Shown: positions 24,262 to 33,710, counted from the first letter of the stretch. The stretch is 64,000 bases of DNA from Halobacteria archaeon AArc-dxtr1 (GCA_025517425.1 JAOPJY010000001.1:496001-560000), one strand, 5' to 3'. Numbers and translations: made by a program. The notes: a model not told the origin generated them from the sequence alone.

Positions 24262-26070
24262 ATGTCCCAAACGATGGCACGAATGTACTCCTCAGATGAA
24301 TCGATCACTGTTCTCCACGTCGATGATGAGGCGGAATTCGCAGAGCTGGCTGCCACCTTTCTCGAACGAGAAGCCGACCAGCTGACCGTCGACACGGCGA
24401 TGAGTGCAACTGAGGGGCTCGAACAGCTTTCTGAGGGCGATTTCGACTGCGTAGTCTCTGATCACGATATGCCTGGCCAGAGCGGCATCGAGTTCCTCAA
24501 AGCCGTCCGCAATACGCATCCTGAGCTTCCGTTTATTCTGTTCACCGGGAAGGGGAGTGAGGAGGTCGCCAGCGACGCGATCTCCGCTGGCGTGACTGAT
24601 TACCTCCAAAAGAAAGGGGGGACGAGCCAGTACGCGGTGCTTGCAAACCGTATCAAAAACGCGGTTGAACGCTACCGGTCACAGCGGGCGGTCCAAGCGG
24701 TCGAACAGAAACTCACACAACTTGCAGAGCGAACTGATCACGTCCTCTTTATGTTCTCCGCTGACTGGAGCGAACTGATCTTCGTCAACTCGGCGTACGA
24801 GGATATCTGGGGACAGTCCGTCGCCGATCTCCGCGAGGATCCGAAGCGATTCTTGACGCAGATCGTTCCGGCGGATCGAGAGACGGTGGCTCGTTCGATG
24901 GAGGAGATCTCTAACGGCGAATCTGACACCGTCGAGTACCGCGTTGAGCGAGCTGACGGCGATCGTCGATGGGTGCGAGCGGAGGCTAAACCGATCTTCG
25001 GAGAGGGAGGAACTGTCGTCCGCATCACCGGCATTGTCCGAGATATCACCGATCGAGTCGAGTACAGACAGCAACTGGAGACGATGCTCGATAACCTCCC
25101 TGGGTACGTCTATCGCCACTGGAACGAACCCGGGTGGCCCTTGGAGTTCGTCAAGGGCTCAGCCGAGGCCGTGACTGGGTACACAGCCGAGGAACTCACA
25201 CAGGAGGTTGGCCTCGCCGAGAAGGTCATCCATCCAGACGACCGAGAGGATGTGCACTCGAGAGTTGAGCACGGGCTCGAGGAGGACGGAAGCTACGAAC
25301 TCACCTATCGAATCATCACGAAGACCGACGAAGAGCGGTGGGTCTGGGAACGCGGGCAGCTCATCGAGGAGCCTCTCAGCGGAGAACTGAAGCTGGAGGG
25401 ATTTATCACCGATGTCACCGACCAGAAAGAGCGGGAGCGAACGCTGCGGCGACAGACGCAACGGTTAGACGAGTTCGCCAGCGTCGTCTCTCACGACCTT
25501 CGGAATCCGTTGAACGTCGCCACGGGCCATCTGGAACTTGTCGAAGAGGACTGCGACAGCGAGCATATCGAACCGGTTGACCAAGCTCTCACACGAATGG
25601 ATGCTCTCGTCGATGATCTCTTAACACTCGCTCGTGAAGGAGATCCGGCACGCGAGCCTGAGCTGATCGATCTCGAGGACGTGTCCAACCAGTGCTGGCG
25701 GAACGTTGAGGACGATGACGCGACGATTCGCGTTCGAACTGATCGAACGATCAAGGCTGACCGCAACCATCTCAGACAACTCTTGGAGAACCTCTATCGG
25801 AACGCCGTGGAACACGGCGGGACGGATGTAACGGTAACAGTTGGTGAACTGGATGATGGGTTCTATGTCGAAGATGACGGCGTTGGCATCCCTGAACACG
25901 AACGCGACAACGTACTAGAAACGGGATACTCAACAGCCGAGACTGGGACTGGCTTTGGACTGACAATCGCCAAGCAGATGGTCAACGCACACGACTGGGA
26001 CATCGGGATAACCGAGGGAGAAAACGGCGGTGTTCGGGTCGAAATTACCGATGTCGATTCGGCTGGATAA
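24262..26070 (+). CDS. Hybrid receiver-PAS-PAS histidine kinase
   Basis: Cytoplasmic signalling protein of 602 residues. Receiver domain (about 10-130) with VVSDHDMPG, phosphoacceptor near Asp67. PAS domain with PAC segment (about 150-270; VEYRVERADGDRRWVRAEAK) and a second PAS (about 275-390; DNLPGYVYRHW). HisKA with FASVVSHDLRNPL, His411, and a HATPase domain (NLYRNAVEHGG, DGVGIPEHERDNVLE, GTGFGLTIAKQMV). No membrane segment is seen. An N-terminal receiver on a kinase is typical of haloarchaea. Start chosen among closely spaced ATGs (24262, 24274, 24283) after a TATA-like element. No partner regulator is adjacent. Confidence 0.88.
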   Translation: MSQTMARMYSSDESITVLHVDDEAEFAELAATFLEREADQLTVDTAMSATEGLEQLSEGDFDCVVSDHDMPGQSGIEFLKAVRNTHPELPFILFTGKGSEEVASDAISAGVTDYLQKKGGTSQYAVLANRIKNAVERYRSQRAVQAVEQKLTQLAERTDHVLFMFSADWSELIFVNSAYEDIWGQSVADLREDPKRFLTQIVPADRETVARSMEEISNGESDTVEYRVERADGDRRWVRAEAKPIFGEGGTVVRITGIVRDITDRVEYRQQLETMLDNLPGYVYRHWNEPGWPLEFVKGSAEAVTGYTAEELTQEVGLAEKVIHPDDREDVHSRVEHGLEEDGSYELTYRIITKTDEERWVWERGQLIEEPLSGELKLEGFITDVTDQKERERTLRRQTQRLDEFASVVSHDLRNPLNVATGHLELVEEDCDSEHIEPVDQALTRMDALVDDLLTLAREGDPAREPELIDLEDVSNQCWRNVEDDDATIRVRTDRTIKADRNHLRQLLENLYRNAVEHGGTDVTVTVGELDDGFYVEDDGVGIPEHERDNVLETGYSTAETGTGFGLTIAKQMVNAHDWDIGITEGENGGVRVEITDVDSAG

Positions 26071-26169
26071 CGACGGTACTCTCAGTTGGCGACCGCCTCG
26101 CAGCCACCCGATCTCATCCTGGCGGCTGTTGTACATCCTGACCTATTCTCTGTCTCGTAGAGGCGTCTC

Positions 26170-27495
26170 CTACCCTCGAACCCGTCCCGCACCTGCCTTC
26201 GCACCGCGCCAGACCGGATACAGCGCGTTGTAAACAGCCGTCGGCGTGTGTCTCGCACCCGCGCGCAAGAGGCGGTGGTGCAGCGGGGAGCCGGACTCAG
26301 AGACCAGTTCGTCCAGGTCGACCTGATCGAGCCAGGCGAAGAACGCGGCTTCATCCGGGCCGTCGGGCTCCGTCTCTCGGATACGGTTGCGAATGTCTTC
26401 CCACATATACCGCTCGTCGTCGCCGAGTTCCCATGCGCTCCGTTCGAACGCGCTCCGGATGTGTTCGTAGTCGTCCGTCTCGAAGGGGTAGCCGTGACGG
26501 TTCGGGTCGAGCCCCGCGAGCCGGAGACCGACGGCCGTCCGGTAGCACTTCTCGCAGGTGCCGCAGTTGCCGTCCAGGCGCGCGTTGCAGGTCTGTAACT
26601 CGAGTTCGTCGCCGGTCTCCTCGACGTAGTCGGCGATCAGGTCGATGCGCTCCTGGCGGGTCAGGTCGTAGCAGTCGTGGTGACACCGGGTGCCGGCCCA
26701 GCGAACCGACTCGTCGATGTCCGGGCGCGAGCCCCACTCTAAGTCGATTCCCTCCCAGTGGGTCGCCGCCACGTAGAGGTCGTCCATTCCACGGGCGTAG
26801 GCCATCGGCGCACAGAGTCCCAGCAGGCCGAGCCCGTGGCCGACGGAGCTGTACCAGGCGCCGTCGACGTAGCGCTTGTAGTGGGCGAGCAACATGGGGT
26901 GGGCCAGAAACGAGAGCATGTTCGACTCGACGAACGCGGTGTCGAGATCGTGTTTGTCCGCGAACCGCTCGGCACGTCCGCGCAGTTGATCCCACTTCTC
27001 GTCGTCGGCCGCATCGGGAGAGACGGTCCAGCCGCGGATGCTGATGAGCGTCGGCGCTTCCTCGCGCCGGCGGACGTACGAGGAGGTCGAGTCGACGCCG
27101 CCGGTAAAGAGCAGGCCGCTCTCACCGGATTCGACCGACGCGTCGCCGCCGTCGGACAACGGCTCCGGATCAATCGTCTCGCGCGCGTAGAGGGTTCCGC
27201 CCTCGAGGAAGTCGTGCATCGAACAGAGCACTTCGTTGACGTCTTCGAGTGCCGCTGCGAACGTCGCGTCGACCTCCTCGACGTAGACGTCGGCGCCGCA
27301 GGCCCAGGCGACCGGACAGACGTGTGCGAGCACCGGGATGACGAGGACGCCGTCGGGAACGTCCTCGATCGAGACGTCGTAGTTGACGCGAAATGGCTCG
27401 TCGGTGATGAACCGCTCGAGATCGCCCGACGCTTGGACCGTACACTCGAGGGTAGACGCTTCGGCCGTGATTTCGTCGACGATGAGTCGTGACAT
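26170..27495 (-). CDS. PP-loop ATP-pyrophosphatase-like protein
   Basis: Protein of 441 residues. LLFTGGVDSTSSY (TGGVDS at 131-136) is the PP-loop that binds ATP in enzymes such as QueC, asparagine synthetase and NAD synthetase. An N-terminal domain of about 120 residues precedes it. After the core come CHHDC and LDGNCGTCEKCYRTAVGL, a Cys cluster likely to bind zinc, as in QueC-type enzymes. It is much longer than QueC (about 220-230), so it is not that enzyme. Such ATPases adenylate a substrate before amide or thio transfer. The neighbours make surface glycans, so a glycan or lipid amidation role is possible; this is inferred. The ATG at 27495 was chosen over an in-frame TTG at 27555. Confidence 0.7.
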   Translation of the reverse strand: MSRLIVDEITAEASTLECTVQASGDLERFITDEPFRVNYDVSIEDVPDGVLVIPVLAHVCPVAWACGADVYVEEVDATFAAALEDVNEVLCSMHDFLEGGTLYARETIDPEPLSDGGDASVESGESGLLFTGGVDSTSSYVRRREEAPTLISIRGWTVSPDAADDEKWDQLRGRAERFADKHDLDTAFVESNMLSFLAHPMLLAHYKRYVDGAWYSSVGHGLGLLGLCAPMAYARGMDDLYVAATHWEGIDLEWGSRPDIDESVRWAGTRCHHDCYDLTRQERIDLIADYVEETGDELELQTCNARLDGNCGTCEKCYRTAVGLRLAGLDPNRHGYPFETDDYEHIRSAFERSAWELGDDERYMWEDIRNRIRETEPDGPDEAAFFAWLDQVDLDELVSESGSPLHHRLLRAGARHTPTAVYNALYPVWRGAKAGAGRVRG

Positions 27496-27723
27496 GCGAA
27501 AGGTAGCGGGCCGGTCGGCCCACGGGGTGTGCGCCAGCACCACGAGTCCGTACAAAAATGGTTCGAACCGTTGACTCTCTGCGCAAACCGAACACGACGC
27601 GTAGCATCCCTCTGCAGTCCGACAGGCGGATGCTACCTGATACGAGTCCGTTCGATAGACCAGTTTGGCCGCGTTTCGTCACCGTCGCTTCGAGGGGACA
27701 GTGGTGGACTGTCTGCTCGTTCT

Positions 27724-27779
27724 TCGAGTGGGGAGACTCTCTCTTCCCTTTTCGAGTGGGACTGCTCTCTCTTCCCTTC
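27724..27779 (+). repeat. Two imperfect 28-bp tandem repeats
   Basis: Copies 27724-27751 and 27752-27779 both begin TTCGAGTGGG and end CTCTCTTCCCTT, differing by a few bases in the middle. Confidence 0.7.
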
Positions 27780-27902
27780 CGCAGTTGACGCTGCCTAACC
27801 GGACGAACTATCTGTGAGAATACGACACACTGGTCGACGACACCACTGACAGGCGCTGCGTACCTCCACGGCCGTCAGCATCGGTTCGGAGGTATGATCT
27901 CT

Positions 27903-27910
27903 ATAACAAA
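27903..27910 (+). promoter_or_regulatory. ATAACAAA motif upstream of the membrane protein gene
   Basis: Exact octamer, context TATAACAAACCGG, 77 nt before the ATG at 27988. Confidence 0.5.
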
Positions 27911-27987
27911 CCGGGTATCGGAGGACTCACCCTCAAGATGGGTATCGAGACTGGAGGATGCATCGACGTCGTCACCGGCGGGGTTCG

Positions 27988-29778
27988 ATGAAACGCGTCG
28001 CTCGTAACCTAGTGTTGGCGGCTGGCTATCTCGCCGTCGCCATGGCAATTCTCGTCGCCAGGGCGAATCCGGCCTCGAACTACGAGATTTCGATGTACGC
28101 GTCGACGCCGACGTTGACGTGGCTCGGAATCGGACTGGCGTTTGCGATCGCCGTCAGCGCCGCATTGCTCTGCCGCGGGCGGGTGCAGGCGGCCGCAATC
28201 GGGCTCGGTGGACTCGCAGTTACGACGATCGTGAGCATGTCGCTCATCAGAAATTACCGGTTCGCCGGGCTGGGTGACGCACTCACTCACCTGGGATGGA
28301 CCCGAGACCTGCTCGATGGTTCGATGGTTCCCCAGGACCTCTTCTACCCCGGCCTTCACACGGCGGCGAGCGTCGTTCACCTCCTCTCTGGGATTCCGGT
28401 CGAGCGGGCGATCCTGTTGCTGGTGGTGGTTCTGTTCGTCCCGTTCTTGCTGTTCGTCCCGCTTACGGTTCGAGACCTTTCGGGAAGCGGGTTGGCGGTC
28501 GGGATCGCAGCGATCGTCTCCTGGTTTCTCCTACCGATCAACAACGTCGGCACACATATGGGGGCACACACGAACTCGAACGCCCTCTTTCTGGTTCCCG
28601 TCGTGCTCTTCGCGGTCGTCGCCTACCTGCACCGCGGCGCCGGGGACGACCGGCTTCCGTTTGGTCTCTCGCCGTTTACTGCCCTGATCCTCGTCAGCGG
28701 GCTGGCGCTGTTGCTCGTCCACCCACAGCAGATGATCAGTCTGGTCGTTCTGCTCGGCGCCATCGCGGCCGTTCAGTACCTGGCGAGCTGGCGCTTTACA
28801 GAGCACCCGATTCTCGAACACCCGACGATGTACGCGCACACGCTCGTCCTCGGTGCTGCCGTCGGGGTCTGGTCGCTTTCCAACGAGCGATTCCGGGGCG
28901 CGATCGAGGGGCTGCTCACCGGTCTGGTCACGGAGGACGTCGGCGGGGGCGCGACCGTCGAGCAGCGTGGCACCTCCCTCACTGAGATCGGCGGGAGCTT
29001 AGGCGAGTTGTTCGTGTTGATGTTCTTGGAGGCCGCGATCATCGGGGCGATCGTCGCGCTGTTTATTCTCGCCGTCTGGCTCGGATTCGCCCGGCCGGAT
29101 CGGCAGCTTCGAGCGTTCACTACCTACTTCGGAATCGCGCTGTTCCCACTCGGGGTGATGTTCGTCGTCTACTTCGCCGGGACGCCGACGATGGCGTTCA
29201 GACAGGTGGGGTTCATCTACGTCCTGCTGACGATCCTCGCAGGGGTCGCGATCGCCCACGCTGCCGGCGGACTGTCGAGGCTGACGACGCCCTCGATTTC
29301 TTCCGCGTTGGTCGCGACGCTGCTTGCGGCGTGTCTCGTCCTCGGCGCGATCACCATCTATGCGTCGCCCATCATCTATCAGCCCAGCCAGCACGTCTCC
29401 GACCAGCAGATGGATGGCTACCAGGCCGGATACGCCTACTCCGACGAGGAGCGCCCACACCTCGGCCTTGGGTTCGATCCCTACCGGTTCGACCACGGCA
29501 TCAACGGCGTCGAAGAAGAGAGTCTGACGACCACCCCGTTCGCCACCGGGACAGTCGATCCAGAGACCTTCGAGGAGGGTAACTACAGCGGCAGCTACGA
29601 GGGCCACAGCTACTACCTCTTCCTCTCCGAGTTCGATACGAGCCGGGAGCTAGACGTCTACCAGGAACTGCACTTCTCGTCTGAGTCGGTCGAGAACGTC
29701 GAGCGAGACCCAGCTGTGAACAAAGCGGTCTCGAACGACGAGTTCCGAATGTACGCGGTGACGGGAAGTGACGTCTGA
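27988..29778 (+). CDS. Large polytopic membrane protein, GT-C-like
   Basis: About 596 residues with roughly ten to twelve predicted membrane helices over the first 470 residues, then an extracellular tail of about 125 (YQAGYAYSDEERPHLGLGFDPYRF). The first large loop contains GDALTHLGWTRDLLDG followed by FYPGLHT, which resembles the acidic loop and substrate site of GT-C transferases and O-antigen-type membrane glycosyltransferases; this likeness is by eye only. Start at ATG 27988 (MKRVARN); an ATG at 27958 would add ten Arg/His-rich residues. It could move or transfer lipid-linked sugars. An ATAACAAA copy lies upstream. Confidence 0.72.
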   Translation: MKRVARNLVLAAGYLAVAMAILVARANPASNYEISMYASTPTLTWLGIGLAFAIAVSAALLCRGRVQAAAIGLGGLAVTTIVSMSLIRNYRFAGLGDALTHLGWTRDLLDGSMVPQDLFYPGLHTAASVVHLLSGIPVERAILLLVVVLFVPFLLFVPLTVRDLSGSGLAVGIAAIVSWFLLPINNVGTHMGAHTNSNALFLVPVVLFAVVAYLHRGAGDDRLPFGLSPFTALILVSGLALLLVHPQQMISLVVLLGAIAAVQYLASWRFTEHPILEHPTMYAHTLVLGAAVGVWSLSNERFRGAIEGLLTGLVTEDVGGGATVEQRGTSLTEIGGSLGELFVLMFLEAAIIGAIVALFILAVWLGFARPDRQLRAFTTYFGIALFPLGVMFVVYFAGTPTMAFRQVGFIYVLLTILAGVAIAHAAGGLSRLTTPSISSALVATLLAACLVLGAITIYASPIIYQPSQHVSDQQMDGYQAGYAYSDEERPHLGLGFDPYRFDHGINGVEEESLTTTPFATGTVDPETFEEGNYSGSYEGHSYYLFLSEFDTSRELDVYQELHFSSESVENVERDPAVNKAVSNDEFRMYAVTGSDV

Positions 29779-30131
29779 TTGTGCGGGTTCGGACAGGCGC
29801 CTGACTCTCACGTCAAGTCGGTCGGGATCCTCCTGAATATATTGACCGTCAATCTGAACCACAACGTCGCCGCTGGCGGTCGCTGGATACTCGACGCACT
29901 CTCGGTACTCAGTGGTTATTCGTTTACAGCGTATGATTGAATCATCGTTTTGGGCACTCAATATCCCCTTTTCTACCAGCAGCAGCCGTCTATAGTGCGA
30001 TTTCGAGCACTCACTCGAACTGTACTGTCGTTACTTCGGAACGGGACTGTCTCGTACAGATATTACTCAGTTAATTTAACTCGCTACGACAAGGAAAAGT
30101 TTATGGCTGTAAGCCCGGGTTTCCCATATGC
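29779..30131. other. Intergenic region with palindrome and promoter
   Basis: No gene seen. AGTTAA T TTAACT, a perfect palindrome, lies at 30069-30081, and a TATA-like AAAGTTTATGG at about 30096-30106, 26-36 nt before the next ATG. Confidence 0.5.
30069..30081. promoter_or_regulatory. 13-bp palindrome upstream of the first beta-helix gene
   Basis: AGTTAA T TTAACT, directly upstream of the TATA-like element at 30096-30106, a position suited to an activator or repressor site. Confidence 0.4.
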
Positions 30132-31073
30132 ATGGCGCAGAACCCCCGTCCTACCGAGGAGGATGCTCCTACCGAAATCGCACGTAATACCGGATTACCC
30201 CGCCGCTCGTACCTCCGCTCGCTCGCGGCGGTCGCGACGGCGACGCTCTCACTGGGCGCAGCCGGCTCGGCCGCGGCCGACGACGACTACGAGGTCATCG
30301 AGGCCGACGGTCAGAACATCGTGATCGACGACGGCGAGACCTGGGAGCACAAGCTCATCGATATGACGAGCGGCGGCGACATCACCGTCACCGCCGAAGG
30401 AACCGACTGGACGATCCGAAACGTCGGTTTCTACGGCGAGAACACCTCCGGGACGGGCTCTGCGACCCTGGCCGTCGCGGACACTGGTGGCGCGACCAGT
30501 ACGATCGAGAACGTCTATCTCGGCGACGGCTCTGACGACCGAAACGGAAGCAGTACCGGGCACGGTCAGACCGCAATCTGGGTCAATCCCGACCATTCGG
30601 GGCACCTGGACATCTCGAACGTAAACATCCAGAACTTCGCGGACAACGCGATCTACGGTTCGGCCCCCGGCGGTTCCGGCGGCGGCACGGTTCACATCGA
30701 CAGCTCCTTCGCCGCGAACTGCTACGTCTCGCACTTCCGCGTCGCGACTGAGGGGAGCGCGATCACGAACTCGAGCGTCTACGTCGACGACGAGGGCTAC
30801 GCCGGACGTGGGATCTGGGCCTGGGCGCCCGGCACGATCGAGGTAGACGGCTGCCAGATCGAGATGAACGGAAACCACACCGCGATCGACGCGGGTGCAA
30901 ACGGCCAGGGAACGACGGTGCAGGTGACAGATACGGACTACGACGAACAGGGTGGGATTACTGAGGAGGGCGGCTCGACGGTCGAACTCGCCGACGATGT
31001 CGGCACCGACCCCGAAGCTATCCGCCCCGATGGTGTGCCCACGTCCGCAGAGGACGCAGCGGCCGGAAACTGA
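30132..31073 (+). CDS. Secreted right-handed beta-helix protein (first copy)
   Basis: Protein of 313 residues with a Tat signal (RRSYLRSLAAVATATL, then a hydrophobic core ending AGSAAA at about residue 50). The mature part has short repeated strands of the pectate-lyase-like beta-helix kind: WTIRNVGFYG, TIENVYLGDG, LDISNVNIQNFADNAIYG, ITNSSVYVDD, IEVDGCQIEMNGNHTAI. It closely resembles the N-terminal half of the protein at 31520 (both contain ENVY[LM]GDG, GHGQ or SHGQ, and NCYVSHFR or NNYVSTYR). It may bind or cleave polysaccharide outside the cell; no catalytic set can be assigned by eye. Confidence 0.8.
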   Translation: MAQNPRPTEEDAPTEIARNTGLPRRSYLRSLAAVATATLSLGAAGSAAADDDYEVIEADGQNIVIDDGETWEHKLIDMTSGGDITVTAEGTDWTIRNVGFYGENTSGTGSATLAVADTGGATSTIENVYLGDGSDDRNGSSTGHGQTAIWVNPDHSGHLDISNVNIQNFADNAIYGSAPGGSGGGTVHIDSSFAANCYVSHFRVATEGSAITNSSVYVDDEGYAGRGIWAWAPGTIEVDGCQIEMNGNHTAIDAGANGQGTTVQVTDTDYDEQGGITEEGGSTVELADDVGTDPEAIRPDGVPTSAEDAAAGN

Positions 31074-31116
31074 CACAGTCTCGACGACAAAACCAGCGGT
31101 CTGCAGCGCCGTCGGT

Positions 31117-31168
31117 CCCCGCTGGCGGCTTTTCGTTCGGATAGCGGCCCTCCCCACGCCGTTTTTTG
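31117..31168 (+). terminator. Possible T-rich terminator after the first beta-helix gene
   Basis: Two T tracts after GC-rich stretches, beginning about 45 bases past the stop codon, in the style of archaeal U-tract terminators. No experimental sign is available. Confidence 0.35.
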
Positions 31169-31338
31169 CGGCTGTCGCTTGCTGATCGAGAAATCACTTC
31201 CGACAGCGCAATCGCGATGCGTTAGCTATGGCTGTCTATCACGTCTGACCGGCTCGGTACCCTCCGACAGTTTGCTTGCAGGTTGACTTCGCCCCACGCG
31301 TGCGTCCAAACCGATCCCGAGTAATTCGTTCTTACGGC

Positions 31339-31355
31339 GGTAATACAGTATTACC
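31339..31355. promoter_or_regulatory. Perfect 17-bp palindrome upstream of the second beta-helix gene
   Basis: GGTAATAC A GTATTACC, followed at once by a second inverted repeat ACCACCG-CTGAGT-CGGTGGT (about 31353-31372) that shares bases with it, so the two hairpins would be mutually exclusive. It lies about 165 bases before the start. Confidence 0.5.
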
Positions 31356-31519
31356 ACCGCTGAGTCGGTGGTATTCAGCAGCCGCCACGAAATATATGAC
31401 TTCCTGAATAGTCTGGGATATTTTTGACCAATTATGTTCTGTAAATCCATACTATCTGTAAATTTTAGCTATGGGGGAGGAGAAAGGTTTATACAGATAT
31501 CGTCTGATTACCTGATTGC

Positions 31520-33625
31520 ATGGCACGCGAACCTTCGGTACTGAACAACGACGAATCGGGCGACATCGGCCACGAGAGAGCCAATACGAGCGGTAATGGT
31601 GGATTACTCCACCGGCGATCGTATCTGAAACTCGCGGGAACCGCGACGGCCGCCGCCGCGGTCGCGAGTGCGGCCGGCTCCGCGGACGAAGACGAGTACG
31701 AGGTCTGGGAGGCAGACAACTCCCGGTACTTCATGGACGAAGGCGAGACGTTAGAGAACGTCATCATCGACTTCTCGAACGGTAACTGGTTCCAGATCCA
31801 GGCGACTGGCGTCTCGAATTTCACGATCCGGAACGTCGCGTTCGTCGGTACGCACCGCCACGACGAGCACGCGATCATCTTCTCGTGTTCGGACGAGGGA
31901 CTCATCGAGAACGTCTACATGGGCGACGGCTGCGTTCGGCCAAGCTCGTACTCCTCGCACGGACAGTGTGGGATCTTCGGCCACAACTCCCACTCCGGAC
32001 ACGTGACGATTCGCAACGTCAACGTCCAGGGCTGGCCCAACAACGGGATGTACACCTCGTCGGTCGCACGCTCGGGCGGCACCGTCTCCATCGAAGAGTG
32101 TTACGGCGCGAACAACTACGTCTCGACGTATCGGATCGCCGACGGCAGTGAGGTCCGCGACTCCGTCGCGTACAACGACGGAGGGCGGTACTCCGGGCGC
32201 TGTCTCTGGGCATACGATCCCGGCACCTCGACCTGTGACGGTTGTAACTTCGACTCCGGGCCGTACAACACCGCGGTCATCGTCCGCGGAAACGCCACGC
32301 TCAACCTCTCGAACACGACCTACGACAGCGCGAGCGGCAACATCAACGGCAACGGCGGGAACAACGCGAACGGCGGCGCCGATCTGACGCCGCCCGAGGG
32401 CGTCCCGATGACCGCCGAGGAAGCCGTCAGCGCCGAGGGCGGCAGCGGCGGTATCACGTCCCCTCGATCGTTCGAAGACGGAGAGGGAGGCGAACCCGAA
32501 GACGATTGGGATCACGTCTACACGATCTACGCCGACGAGGACGTCGACTACTACTTCGAAGCCCAGGGCGACGTCGAATTCCGAACCGGCGGCGGCAACG
32601 GCGTCATCTGGGACGAGGGGCCGTCGAACACGCTCGCGGGAACCATTCCCGCCGGCGAGTTCCACGCAATTCACCACAACGAACTGGTCGCAGACGTCGA
32701 CCTCTTCGGCGAGGCTCACGCCTTTACCGACACGTACAGCTCGGATCTCTCGATTTACCCGCGCGACTTCGCGTCCGATGGGACGTGGAAAGCCGACGTC
32801 GACATCCACGACCACTACGGCGACGAATCCGACCTGGAGAACGTCATCCTCTTCGACGGCGAGGAGTCGGGCGCCACCCGATACGAGTTCGTCGTCGACG
32901 GCGACGTCGAGAAGTCGACCTACGAGGGCGCCTCGATCGACGACGAGGACGTCATCGAGGACGACCTGGTCCACGGTGTCGTCGCCGACTGGCGCGATGC
33001 GTTCCGATTCAGCGGCGATCTCGAGCAGCTGACCGTCGACGGCCCGGGGACGGTAACGGTAAACGGCGAGGAAGTCGATCCATCGGAATACGGCGAAGAT
33101 CTCCCACACGTCCTCACGATCGAGGGGCGTGGCGTCCCAACCAGCTACGAAATCACCGTCGACGGCAGCATCGAGCTCGTCGACGTGGAGAACCCTGAAG
33201 ACGACGCGACGACGGTCTCGGGATCGACCGCCCAGAGCTCGATCACCGACGGCACCCAGGAGTTCCACTTCTCTGGTGCAGTTACCGACGTGACTTTCAG
33301 CGACGGCAAAGCCGCCGTCTTCGTCGACGACGAGGAGGTAGATACCTCAGAGTACGGCGACCACAAGCTGTTGCCCCACGCGATCGTCGTCGACGGCACC
33401 GAGGCCGAGGGCGCCAGCGCGTACTCCTTTAGCACCAGCGGCAAGGTGATCAAGTCCGATCACCTCGATGCGTCGATCGACGACGAGGACATCATCGACG
33501 GGCGAGCCGTCCGCGGTGTCGTCTCCGGCTGGCTCGACGCCTACTGGTTCGACGGCGACGTCGAGGACCTGCTCGTCCTGGGCGACGCATCCGCACACGT
33601 CCTGTACAACGCTCGAGATCAGTAA
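31520..33625 (+). CDS. Secreted beta-helix protein with repeated C-terminal modules (second copy)
   Basis: Protein of 701 residues. A twin-arginine-like signal (RRSYLKLAGTATAAAAVAS) leads to a beta-helix domain (about 60-290) paralogous to the gene before it. After a Gly-rich linker come about four copies of a roughly 90-residue module (about 325-700). Repeated features are YEF.VDG, SIDDEDVI or SIDDEDII, HGVVADW or RGVVSGW, DAF.FSGD or DAYWFDGD, and V[DN]..EVD[PT]SEYG. The last copy ends at the C-terminus. The modules probably bind carbohydrate or the surface. The leader and start context (GCATGGC) match the first copy, which suggests tandem duplication with added modules. Confidence 0.8.
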   Translation: MAREPSVLNNDESGDIGHERANTSGNGGLLHRRSYLKLAGTATAAAAVASAAGSADEDEYEVWEADNSRYFMDEGETLENVIIDFSNGNWFQIQATGVSNFTIRNVAFVGTHRHDEHAIIFSCSDEGLIENVYMGDGCVRPSSYSSHGQCGIFGHNSHSGHVTIRNVNVQGWPNNGMYTSSVARSGGTVSIEECYGANNYVSTYRIADGSEVRDSVAYNDGGRYSGRCLWAYDPGTSTCDGCNFDSGPYNTAVIVRGNATLNLSNTTYDSASGNINGNGGNNANGGADLTPPEGVPMTAEEAVSAEGGSGGITSPRSFEDGEGGEPEDDWDHVYTIYADEDVDYYFEAQGDVEFRTGGGNGVIWDEGPSNTLAGTIPAGEFHAIHHNELVADVDLFGEAHAFTDTYSSDLSIYPRDFASDGTWKADVDIHDHYGDESDLENVILFDGEESGATRYEFVVDGDVEKSTYEGASIDDEDVIEDDLVHGVVADWRDAFRFSGDLEQLTVDGPGTVTVNGEEVDPSEYGEDLPHVLTIEGRGVPTSYEITVDGSIELVDVENPEDDATTVSGSTAQSSITDGTQEFHFSGAVTDVTFSDGKAAVFVDDEEVDTSEYGDHKLLPHAIVVDGTEAEGASAYSFSTSGKVIKSDHLDASIDDEDIIDGRAVRGVVSGWLDAYWFDGDVEDLLVLGDASAHVLYNARDQ

Positions 33626-33710
33626 CTCGGTTTAGATTGGAGCCCTCGAACGGGATCCCGTCGGGGTTCAGAACTCGCGCATATTTGTTTCGTCTTTTGA
33701 CCTACCCTCC
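33626..33710. terminator. Convergent T-rich intergenic stretch
   Basis: ATATTTGTTTCGTCTTTTGACC between two convergent stops is AT-rich and could end transcription from either side; about 33681-33702. Confidence 0.3.

Larger units (their letters stand above)
27496..27987. other. Divergent intergenic region
   Basis: No gene supported. It holds an imperfect 28-bp tandem repeat (27724-27779) and an ATAACAAA copy (27903-27910) ahead of the membrane protein gene. Confidence 0.5.
31074..31519. other. Intergenic region between the beta-helix genes
   Basis: No gene seen. T-rich tracts (TTTT near 31132, TTTTTT at 31162-31167) follow the first gene and may end its transcript. A 17-bp palindrome (31339-31355) and a TATA-like GGTTTATACAG (about 31486-31496) precede the second gene. 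Confidence 0.5.

Noticed and set aside
31751-33268. 505-codon minus-strand frame over the second beta-helix gene
   Set aside because: A mirror of the real gene, rich in Val/Asp/Arg with no recognisable family.
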